This document shows positions 1-6,074 of a stretch of DNA of 12,101 nt, one piece after another. The notes beneath the pieces were generated by a model, which was given only the letters and a program-made list of their open reading frames with translations, searched no databases and had not been told where the DNA came from. Made by a program: the position numbers and the translations under genes. This stretch comes from an uncultured Solirubrobacteraceae bacterium (GTDB taxonomy: Bacteria; Actinomycetota; Thermoleophilia; Solirubrobacterales; Solirubrobacteraceae): NCBI GenBank assembly GCA_902806215.1, contig CADCVT010000232.1, forward strand, positions 1 through 12,101. Direction: 5' to 3'. The first letter of the stretch is position 1; the number at the start of each line of letters is the position of its first letter.

Positions 1-790
1 ACGCGCGAAGGCGCTCAAGGACGCCGGCATCCAGCGCGTCCACCACAACGTCGAGACCGCCGAGAGCTACTACCCCGAGGTCTCCTCGACCGTCCGCTAC
101 GAGGGCCGGCTGCGCACGATCGACTCGGTGCGCGAGGCGGGCCTGGAAACCTGCGTCGGCGGCATCCTGAACCTCGGCGAGAGCGAGGAGCAGCGCGTCG
201 AGATGGCGTTCGAGCTCGCGTCGATCGACCCGACGTCGGTGCCGATCAACCTGCTCAACCCGCGCCCCGGGACGAAGTTCGGCGACCGCGACCACATGGA
301 CCCGTGGGACGCGGTGAAGTGGATCGCGATCTTCCGGCTCATCCTGCCCGAGGCGCTCTTCCGCCTGTGCGGCGGGCGCGTGGAGAACCTCGGCGACCTC
401 CAGCCGCTCGCCGTCAAGGCCGGCCTGAACGGCGTGATGATGGGGAACTTCCTCACGACGCTCGGCTCGACGCCCGAGCACGATCGCGGCCTGTTCGAGG
501 ACCTCGGGCTCAACGTCGCCCGCCACGAGGACAACGGCGCGAACCCGCGGCCGGACAACCGCTCGGGCTGGCTCGACGGCGAGACGCCCGACGTGGTCGA
601 GGCGTTCCTCGACACGCGCGAGCAGGCCGAGGCGGCGGGCATCGAGATCCAGATGTGGGACCCGGCGACCCAGCTGCGGTACCAGAAGAAGAAGGCGGTC
701 CCGGAGCGCCCCGACGGCGCGCCGAACCGGTGGCCGGACGAGAAGCCCGAGGAGCCCGTCCAGCTCTCCGGCATGCCGTTCGGGCACTGA
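1..790 (+). CDS. bioB: Biotin synthase BioB, C-terminal part (5' end outside window)
   Basis: A radical-SAM enzyme that inserts sulfur into dethiobiotin, the last step of biotin synthesis. The frame is open from base 2 to the TGA at 788-790, giving 262 residues; the start and the CxxxCxxC [4Fe-4S] motif lie upstream of the window. Visible family signatures are HHNVETAESYYPEV, then ETCVGGILNLGE whose Cys (codon 152-154) corresponds to a ligand of the sacrificial [2Fe-2S] cluster, VPINLLNPRPGT, and LCGGRVENLGDLQPLA whose Arg matches the unusual Arg ligand of that cluster. The family core ends near FEDLGLNV. About 90 further residues follow, rich in charge and proline and without Cys, which is much longer than the tail of E. 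coli BioB. bioF starts 2 nt after the stop, so no separate small auxiliary gene fits between them. The identification is secure; the role of the tail is unknown. Confidence 0.96.
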   Translation, partial: RAKALKDAGIQRVHHNVETAESYYPEVSSTVRYEGRLRTIDSVREAGLETCVGGILNLGESEEQRVEMAFELASIDPTSVPINLLNPRPGTKFGDRDHMDPWDAVKWIAIFRLILPEALFRLCGGRVENLGDLQPLAVKAGLNGVMMGNFLTTLGSTPEHDRGLFEDLGLNVARHEDNGANPRPDNRSGWLDGETPDVVEAFLDTREQAEAAGIEIQMWDPATQLRYQKKKAVPERPDGAPNRWPDEKPEEPVQLSGMPFGH

Positions 791-792
791 CG

Positions 793-2022
793 ATGGACCT
801 CCAGGAGCGGCTCGACGAGATCGCCTCTCTCGGCCTGTCGCGGCGGATGCGGCTGGTCACCGGGCCGCAGGGCCCCCGGGTCGTGCTCGACGGCAGGCCC
901 GTCCTGCTGCTCTGCTCGAACAACTACCTCGGGCTCGCCGATCACCCGCGCGTGCGCGAGGCGGCCGCCGAGGCGTCGATGCGCTGGGGCGTCGGCGCGG
1001 GCGCGTCCCGGCTCGTCTCAGGCACGATGACCGTGCACCGGCGCCTCGAGGAGTCGCTGGCGGCGTTCAAGGGCACCGAGAGCGCACTGCTGTTCGGGTC
1101 GGGCTACCTGGCGAACCTCGGCGTCGTGGCCGCGCTCGCCGGCGAGGGCGACGTCGTCTTCAGCGACGAGCTCAACCACGCGTCGATCATCGACGGCTGC
1201 CGGCTGGCCCGCGCCCGCACCGCGGTGTACCGCCACAACGACGTCGAGCACCTGACGTGGCTGATCGAGCAGACCGGCGCGCGCAGCGGCGTCGTCGTCA
1301 CCGACGGCGTCTTCTCGATGGACGGCGACGTGGCGCCGCTCGCCGAGCTACTGGACGTCGCGCACGCCAACGGGCTGCGGATGGTCGTCGACGAGGCGCA
1401 CGGGACCGGCTGCGTCGGCCCGGGCGGCCGCGGCGCGGTCGCCGACACGGGCCTCGAGGGCGACGTCGACGTGGTCGTCGGCACGCTCGGCAAGGCGCTC
1501 GGCTCGTACGGCGCCTTCGCGGCCTGCAACGCGAAGACGGCCGAGTACCTGACGAACACCGCCCGCTCGCTCATCTTCTCCACGGCCCTCCCGCCGCCCG
1601 TCGTGGCCGGCGCGGTCGCCGCGCTCGAGCTGCTGATCGAGCAGCCGCGGCGCGTCGAGAAGCTGCAGGCCAACGCGGGCGCGCTGCGCGACGAGCTGGC
1701 CCGCGAGGGCTTCGACGTCGCCGGCTCGACGACGCAGATCGTGCCGCTGATCGTCGGCGACGCGACGACGGCGATGGCGATCTGCGAGGCCGCGATCGAG
1801 GGCGGCGTCTTCGCGCAGGCGATCCGGCCGCCGACGGTCCCCGAGGGCACGTCGCGCCTGCGGCTCGCGGTCATGGCGTCGCACACGAAGGCCGAGCTGC
1901 GCGACGCGGCCCGGACGATCGGCCGAGCGGCGATGACCGCAGGCTTCCGCCCGGCCACGGCAGCACCGATGGCCGCGGCCCAGCAGGCGACCGACGAGTG
2001 GCCGGCGATCCGCGCCGCGTAA
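793..2022 (+). CDS. bioF: 8-amino-7-oxononanoate synthase BioF
   Basis: A PLP enzyme that condenses pimeloyl thioester with L-alanine, releasing CO2, to make 7-keto-8-aminopelargonate (KAPA), the first committed ring-building step of biotin synthesis. The product is 409 residues; E. coli BioF is about 385. The ATG at 793 is 2 nt after the bioB stop and gives a natural family N-terminus. Visible motifs of the alpha-oxoamine synthase family are SNNYLGLADHP (about 42-52), SDELNHASIIDG (124-135, with the His that stacks on PLP), VVDEAHGTG (198-206, the Asp that contacts the pyridine nitrogen) and GTLGKALGSYG (230-240, Lys234 being the Schiff-base Lys). The last 25 or so residues are Ala-rich and extend past the usual end. 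They overlap the start of bioD by 25 nt. KBL or serine palmitoyltransferase are alternatives by fold, but the bio context decides. Confidence 0.96.
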   Translation: MDLQERLDEIASLGLSRRMRLVTGPQGPRVVLDGRPVLLLCSNNYLGLADHPRVREAAAEASMRWGVGAGASRLVSGTMTVHRRLEESLAAFKGTESALLFGSGYLANLGVVAALAGEGDVVFSDELNHASIIDGCRLARARTAVYRHNDVEHLTWLIEQTGARSGVVVTDGVFSMDGDVAPLAELLDVAHANGLRMVVDEAHGTGCVGPGGRGAVADTGLEGDVDVVVGTLGKALGSYGAFAACNAKTAEYLTNTARSLIFSTALPPPVVAGAVAALELLIEQPRRVEKLQANAGALRDELAREGFDVAGSTTQIVPLIVGDATTAMAICEAAIEGGVFAQAIRPPTVPEGTSRLRLAVMASHTKAELRDAARTIGRAAMTAGFRPATAAPMAAAQQATDEWPAIRAA

Positions 2023-2690
2023 CCGGGCTCTTCGTCACCGGTACCGACACGGGGGTCGGGAAGTCGGTCGTGTCGGCGTGCCTCGTCGCGGCGCTCCGCG
2101 CCCGCGGGGAGCGGGTCGCGGCGGTCAAGCCGGTGCTGACGGGGCTCGACGAGCCTCCCGCGCCCGGCGAGTGGCCGATGGACCACGAGCTGCTTGCGGG
2201 CGCCGCGGGGACCTCGCCGGACGCCGTCACCGCGTTCACGTTCGGTCCCGCGGTCTCGCCGCACCTCGCGGCGGAGCTCGCCGGCACGCCGCTCGACGCC
2301 GCCGCCGTGATCGAGGAGACGCGCTCGCGCGCCGCCACCGGCGACGTCGCGATCGTCGAGGGCGTCGGCGGCCTGCTCGTCCCGATCGCGCCCGGTCTGA
2401 GCGTGCGCGACCTCGCCGTGGCGCTCGGGCTGCCCCTCGTGGTCGTCGCCCGCCCGGGCCTCGGCACCATCAACCACACGCTGCTGACGCTCGAGTCCGC
2501 ACGCGCCGCCGGCCTGGACGTCCGTGCGGTGGTCCTCAACCCGTGGCCGGACGAGCCGACCGTGATGGAACGCTCGAACCGCGAGACGATCGAGCGCCTG
2601 GGCGAGGTCGAGGTCCAGACGCTGGGCGAGACGTCGCAGGACCGCCTGGCGCCGTCCGGAAGCCCGCTCGTGGACGCCATCTACCCGTAG
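1998..2690 (+). CDS. bioD: Dethiobiotin synthetase BioD
   Basis: An ATP-dependent carboxylase that closes the ureido ring, converting 7,8-diaminopelargonate and CO2 to dethiobiotin. I chose the GTG at 1998, the only usable start close before the conserved N-terminus; it gives MAGDPRRVTGLFVTGTDTG and 230 residues, the usual family length. It lies inside the end of bioF (25-nt overlap with the TAA at 2020-2022), with no strong Shine-Dalgarno, so translational coupling is likely. Motifs: P-loop GTDTGVGKS (15-23), VKPVLTG (43-49, with the conserved Lys), a DHELL segment (62-66) and VEGVGGLLVPI (120-130, with the Glu and Gly that bind substrate), followed by ARPGLGTINHTLLTLE, typical of BioD. It is the last gene of the bioB-F-D cluster; stop TAG at 2688-2690. 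Confidence 0.94.
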   Translation: MAGDPRRVTGLFVTGTDTGVGKSVVSACLVAALRARGERVAAVKPVLTGLDEPPAPGEWPMDHELLAGAAGTSPDAVTAFTFGPAVSPHLAAELAGTPLDAAAVIEETRSRAATGDVAIVEGVGGLLVPIAPGLSVRDLAVALGLPLVVVARPGLGTINHTLLTLESARAAGLDVRAVVLNPWPDEPTVMERSNRETIERLGEVEVQTLGETSQDRLAPSGSPLVDAIYP

Positions 2691-2691
2691 G

Positions 2692-2730
2692 AGCGGGCCG
2701 AAAGGCCTGTTGACGCATGCGGCCTTTCCG
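2692..2730 (+). promoter_or_regulatory. Two mutually exclusive hairpins between bioD and the GGDEF-EAL gene
   Basis: Hairpin A pairs 2692-2699 with 2704-2711 around a GAAA tetraloop: eight pairs, two of them G-U, ending in GGCC-GAAA-GGCC. Hairpin B pairs GAAAGGCC (2700-2707) with GGCCTTTC (2721-2728), a perfect 8-bp stem with a 13-nt loop. The two share 2704-2707 and cannot form together. No U-tract follows hairpin B, so a standard intrinsic terminator for bioBFD is only one option. A TTGACG at 2710-2715 resembles a -35 box, but I see no convincing -10 at the right distance. The structure is seen directly; a regulatory role is inferred. Confidence 0.4.
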
Positions 2731-2756
2731 TCCTCTGGGGCGCCCTGCCGCTTCAG

Positions 2757-4472
2757 ATGGGGTACCTGGGTGCCGACTCCCGGGGCGTGCACGGGCTGGA
2801 AAGCGCCGTCGTCGACCTGCTGACGAACGGAACGATGATCGTGGTCATCGGTCCTGACGGACGCGTGCGCGCGGTCAACCCGCCCGCCTGCGCCATGCTC
2901 GGCCGCGGCGAGGCCGAGCTGCTCGGCTCGGACTGGTTCGAGGTCGCTGTCCCGCCCGGCGAGCGCGGCGAGGCGCGCGACACCTTCCAGCGCCTCGTGC
3001 GCCGCGAGGACGACCCCGAGTCGCGCTTCCAGGCGCGCGTGGTCACCGCGTCGGGCGAGGAGCGCGTCATCGCGTGGCGCAGCGCTCTGCTGCTCGACGA
3101 CGAGGGAGGTGTGGACGGAGTCGTCCGCACCGGCGACGACGTCACCACCTACCACCTGGCCGAGCAGCGCGCCGAGTTCCTCCAGCACCACGACCCGCTC
3201 ACCGGCCTGCCGAACCGCCGGCTGCTCGAGGAGCACCTCGCACTCGCGGTCGCCCGCGCCCGCCGCAACGAGACGTCGATCGCCGTCCTCTACCTCGACC
3301 TCGACGGCTTCGCGCTGGTCAACGACTCGCTCGGCCACGCCGCCGGCGACGAGGCCCTGCGGATGACCGCGCAGCGCCTACGCGATGTCACGCGCGCCAA
3401 CGACGTCATCGCCCGCCCGGGCGGCGACCGCTTCGTCTTCATGCTGAGCGACCTCGAGGACGGTCCGCTCGACGCCGCAACCGTCGTCGGGCGCCTGATC
3501 CGGGAGGCGCTCGCGCGGCCGTACCGCGTCGCCGGCGCCGAGTTCCACCTCAGCGCGAGCATCGGCGTGAGCGTCTACCCCGAGCACGCCGACAACGCCG
3601 ACGACCTCCTGCGCCGCGCCGAGATGGCGATGCAGCAGGCGCGTCGCAGCGGCAGCGGACCCGCCTTCTACGAGCCCGACGCGGTCGACTCGCGCACCCG
3701 GCTGTCGATGACGTCGCGGTTGCGCCGGGCGCTCGACCGCGACGAGTTCGAGCTGCACTTCCAGCCCGTGTTCGCCACCGGCGACCAGACGATGCTCGGC
3801 GCCGAGGCGCTGATCCGCTGGAACGACCCCGAGCAGGGGTTCCTGCTCCCCGCGCACTTCATCCCGACCGCCGAGGAGTCCGGCGTCATCGAGGGCATCG
3901 GCGCGTGGGTCCTCGACGCGCTGTGCAAGCAGGCCCGCGAGTGGTCGGCCTACGGCCCGCTCCCGCGCCTGTCGTTCAACCTGTCACCGCGCGAGATGCT
4001 GCGGTCGGGCCTCGTGCCCGACATCATCGAGCGCGTCGTCTCCTACGGCCTCGAGCCGTCCAGCTTCTGCGTCGAGATCACCGAGTCGAGCGCGATGTGC
4101 GAGCCTGAGCGGACGAGCGCGATGCTCCGCGACCTCAACGAGGCCGGATTCGTGCTCGCGATCGACGACTTCGGCACCGGCCACTCCTCGCTGACGCGCC
4201 TGCGCGACCTGCCCGTCCAGATCCTCAAGGTCGACCGCTCGTTCCTGGCCGGCGTCCCGACGGACCCGCAGGCCGGCGCGATCGTCGCCGCGATCCTCGG
4301 CCTCGGCCGCGCGCTCGGCATGACGACGATCGCCGAGGGCATCGAGACGCCCGAGCAGCTCGCGTTCCTCGTCGAGCACCGCTGCGACATGGCTCAGGGC
4401 TTCCTCCTCGGCCGCCCCGCCCCGGCCGCGGACCTCACCGAGGTCCTGCGCCGGGGCGCGCAGGCCGCCTAG
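2757..4472 (+). CDS. PAS-GGDEF-EAL protein, probable c-di-GMP phosphodiesterase
   Basis: A cytoplasmic signalling protein of 571 residues with no membrane segment. Residues about 14-125 form a PAS-like sensor (TMIVVIGPDGRVRAVNPPAC). Residues about 145-305 form a GGDEF domain (LTGLPNRRLLEEHL). Its signature is GGDRF (222-226): the catalytic Glu is replaced by Arg, so cyclase activity is doubtful. The inhibitory I-site RAND (213-216) is intact, five residues before GGDRF. Residues about 320-565 form an EAL domain with all key motifs: GAEALIRW (E350), FNLSP, EITES, DDFGTG (470-475), LKVDRSF (K491), AEGIET and MAQGF. The expected role is c-di-GMP hydrolysis tuned by the PAS and degenerate GGDEF domains. 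The ATG at 2757 has no clear Shine-Dalgarno. A GTG at 2787 (residue 11) is a credible alternative, as the first ten residues do not look like PAS sequence. TAG at 4470-4472 falls in a palindrome. Confidence 0.93.
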   Translation: MGYLGADSRGVHGLESAVVDLLTNGTMIVVIGPDGRVRAVNPPACAMLGRGEAELLGSDWFEVAVPPGERGEARDTFQRLVRREDDPESRFQARVVTASGEERVIAWRSALLLDDEGGVDGVVRTGDDVTTYHLAEQRAEFLQHHDPLTGLPNRRLLEEHLALAVARARRNETSIAVLYLDLDGFALVNDSLGHAAGDEALRMTAQRLRDVTRANDVIARPGGDRFVFMLSDLEDGPLDAATVVGRLIREALARPYRVAGAEFHLSASIGVSVYPEHADNADDLLRRAEMAMQQARRSGSGPAFYEPDAVDSRTRLSMTSRLRRALDRDEFELHFQPVFATGDQTMLGAEALIRWNDPEQGFLLPAHFIPTAEESGVIEGIGAWVLDALCKQAREWSAYGPLPRLSFNLSPREMLRSGLVPDIIERVVSYGLEPSSFCVEITESSAMCEPERTSAMLRDLNEAGFVLAIDDFGTGHSSLTRLRDLPVQILKVDRSFLAGVPTDPQAGAIVAAILGLGRALGMTTIAEGIETPEQLAFLVEHRCDMAQGFLLGRPAPAADLTEVLRRGAQAA

Positions 4473-4536
4473 TGTCCTGAGTCGGAAGTTCGTGTGCAGC
4501 TGGCGGATGCCCGCGAACTTCTGACTCAGGGCACTA
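4470..4536. repeat. 67-bp palindrome containing both converging stop codons
   Basis: Arms 4470-4492 and 4514-4536 are 23 nt each and match as inverted repeats at 21 positions; the two differences become G-U pairs in RNA. The arm reads TAGTGTCCTGAGTCGGAAGT and continues TCG. Pairing continues inward with one mismatch (4493-4498 with 4508-4513), leaving a loop of about 9 nt. The outer TAG of the left arm is the stop of the GGDEF-EAL gene and the outer CTA of the right arm is the stop of the opposing gene. It has no T-run but could act as a bidirectional terminator. TA at both outer ends is also what a small TA-inserting palindromic element would leave. Confidence 0.75.
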
Positions 4537-6048
4537 ACGCTCGCCCTCGGCGGCAACCTCGACGATCGAGGCGTCGATCAGCCACTCGACCGGCGCCTTG
4601 TCGTCGGTGTAGACGCGGCCGCCCTTCAGGTACGGCGCGAGACGGTTGGCCGCCTCCAGCGCGCGCGGCCGGATGTCCTGGTGCAGGGACGGGATCTGCT
4701 CGCGCAGCTTCTCCGCCGAGGCCTCGCCGTCGGTCGCGATGAGCAGCGTGTTCGTGTCCTCTGCGGGATCGCGCAGGACCGTGTCGTACACGTCGGCCAT
4801 CGTCGCTCCGAGGACCTCCTCCAGGTCGGTCGACCCCTCGGGGTGGCCGGCGTTGACGAGCACGACGCCGCCGGGGGTCAGGCGCTCCTTGGTGAGCTCG
4901 AAGAACTCCGTGGTCGCCAGGTAGAACGGGATGTACGGCTGGCGGTAGGCGTCGACGAGGATCGCGTCGTACTTCTGCTTCGTCCGGCGCAGGTACGGCC
5001 GCGCGTCGTCGGTGAACGTCTTCAGGCGCGGGTTCTCCATGGAGAAGTACTCGCGGCCGATCTCGGTCAGCTCGCCGTCGATCTCCACGCCGTCGACGTA
5101 CGTGTCGGGGAAGTACTTGCCGTACGCCCGCGCGGTGGTTCCGGCGGCGTTGCCGAGGATCGCGATCCGCCCGGGCGGCTTGCCGAGCGCGGCGATCGGC
5201 GCGACGAGGTACTCGTCCCAGATGTTGTCGGTCAGGAACGAATCGGCGCGCTTGATCGAGTGCACCGCCTGGCCCTCGTTGAGCTCGAGGTAGCGGTCGC
5301 CGCTCGACTCGTCCTCGACGACGCGCGCGTACTGGTACTCGGTGTCGGCCTCGTGGATGACACGGTCGCCGTCCTCGGTCGCCTTGACCGTGCCGACCGG
5401 CAGCGCGATGAGCAGGAGGAGCAGGGCAGGGATCGCGATGAGCGCGCGCCGGCGCAGCCCGAGGACGGCGACGAGCGCGAGCGCGAGCGCCATGACGAGG
5501 AACGTCCGGCGCGTCCCGAGCAGCGGGATCAGCAGCAGCGCGCTCAGGAACGTGCCGAGCAGCGAGCCGATCGTCGAGATCGCGTAGAGCCGACCGGCGA
5601 TCTGGCCCGCCTGGTCGACGGTCTCGACCGCGAGGCGGATCGCGTACGGCGCGACCATGCCGAGCACGAGGACCGGCACGGCGATCAGCGCCAGGACGGC
5701 GAGGAGTGACCCGGCGAACGCACCGGCGCTCACCGTGTCGAGCGCGTCGACCGCGACCTCGAGGAACGGGTCGGCGACGAACGGCACGATCGCCAGCAAG
5801 ATGGCGCCGAGGAGCACGATCTTCAGCAGGCCGCTGAGCGTCGGATCGCGGTCGGCGACCCGGCCGCCGTACCAGTAGCCGATGCTCAGCGCGACGAGGA
5901 CGATGCCGATCGTGTTGGCCCACACGATCGTCGACGCGCCGAAGTACGGGGCCAGGAGCCGGGCGGCAGCGATCTCGGACCCGAGGGTGCTGATGCCGAC
6001 GACGAACACGACGAGGCCAAGCGGGGGAGCGAAGCGAGGGCGATCCAT
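4534..6048 (-). CDS. Membrane-fused spermidine synthase-like protein
   Basis: A 504-residue two-part protein. Residues about 10-220 hold roughly seven hydrophobic segments (for example GLVVFVVGIS, IGIVLVALSIGYWYGG, LLAVLALIAVPVLVLG, ALIAIPALLLLLIALP), as in the fused MFS/spermidine synthase family. Residues about 230-500 form a soluble AdoMet-type Rossmann domain: EYQYARVVED, RIAILGNAAGTTARAYG (nucleotide-binding turn, 284-300), VDGVEIDGEL (acidic residue for the cofactor ribose) and DDARPYL (337-343). At the active-site strand it has DAILVDAYRQPYIPF (351-365) in place of the DSTDP-type motif of true spermidine synthases, so polyamine synthesis is uncertain. The start at 6048 gives MDRPRFAPP just before the first membrane segment. 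It is divergent from bioA (26 bp) and convergent with the GGDEF-EAL gene. The family call is firm; the substrate is unknown. Confidence 0.88.
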   Translation of the reverse strand: MDRPRFAPPLGLVVFVVGISTLGSEIAAARLLAPYFGASTIVWANTIGIVLVALSIGYWYGGRVADRDPTLSGLLKIVLLGAILLAIVPFVADPFLEVAVDALDTVSAGAFAGSLLAVLALIAVPVLVLGMVAPYAIRLAVETVDQAGQIAGRLYAISTIGSLLGTFLSALLLIPLLGTRRTFLVMALALALVAVLGLRRRALIAIPALLLLLIALPVGTVKATEDGDRVIHEADTEYQYARVVEDESSGDRYLELNEGQAVHSIKRADSFLTDNIWDEYLVAPIAALGKPPGRIAILGNAAGTTARAYGKYFPDTYVDGVEIDGELTEIGREYFSMENPRLKTFTDDARPYLRRTKQKYDAILVDAYRQPYIPFYLATTEFFELTKERLTPGGVVLVNAGHPEGSTDLEEVLGATMADVYDTVLRDPAEDTNTLLIATDGEASAEKLREQIPSLHQDIRPRALEAANRLAPYLKGGRVYTDDKAPVEWLIDASIVEVAAEGER

Positions 6049-6057
6049 CTGCGCAGG

Positions 6058-6063
6058 AACGTA
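6058..6063 (-). promoter_or_regulatory. Candidate -10 element for the spermidine synthase-like gene
   Basis: On the minus strand this reads TACGTT, a TANNNT match, ending 9 nt before the ATG at 6048. That would place transcription start at or just before the start codon, leaving little or no leader. No good -35 is visible. It shares 2 bp with the plus-strand -10 candidate of bioA. This is an inference from spacing and motif only. Confidence 0.35.
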
Positions 6064-6067
6064 GCGT
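6062..6067 (+). promoter_or_regulatory. Candidate -10 element for a leaderless bioA transcript
   Basis: TAGCGT followed by 7 nt and then the bioA ATG at 6075. The same TAGCGTCC plus 5 nt plus start codon arrangement occurs before the TetR gene (10911-10924), which supports a real promoter type. A leaderless mRNA would explain the absence of a Shine-Dalgarno before bioA. The surrounding GGAACGTAGCGTCC (6056-6069) is also an imperfect inverted repeat and could hold a regulator site. Confidence 0.45.
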
Positions 6068-6074
6068 CCATGCC

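Noticed and set aside
304..792. In-frame extension upstream of bioF
   Set aside because: It overlaps bioB in another frame and is Arg/Pro-rich; the BioF fold begins at ATG 793, 2 nt after the bioB stop.
2692..2786. Outright c-di-GMP-I riboswitch call
   Set aside because: Only fragments match (GNRA stem, GACGCA, a GGTA...GCCGA piece). The CAAAC segment and the outer stem are missing, so it is kept only as a lead.
1104..3338. Very long open frame on the minus strand (744 codons)
   Set aside because: It runs antisense to bioF, bioD and the GGDEF-EAL gene, has a low-complexity Arg/Ala/Gly-rich product with no domain, and is explained by GC-rich codon use.
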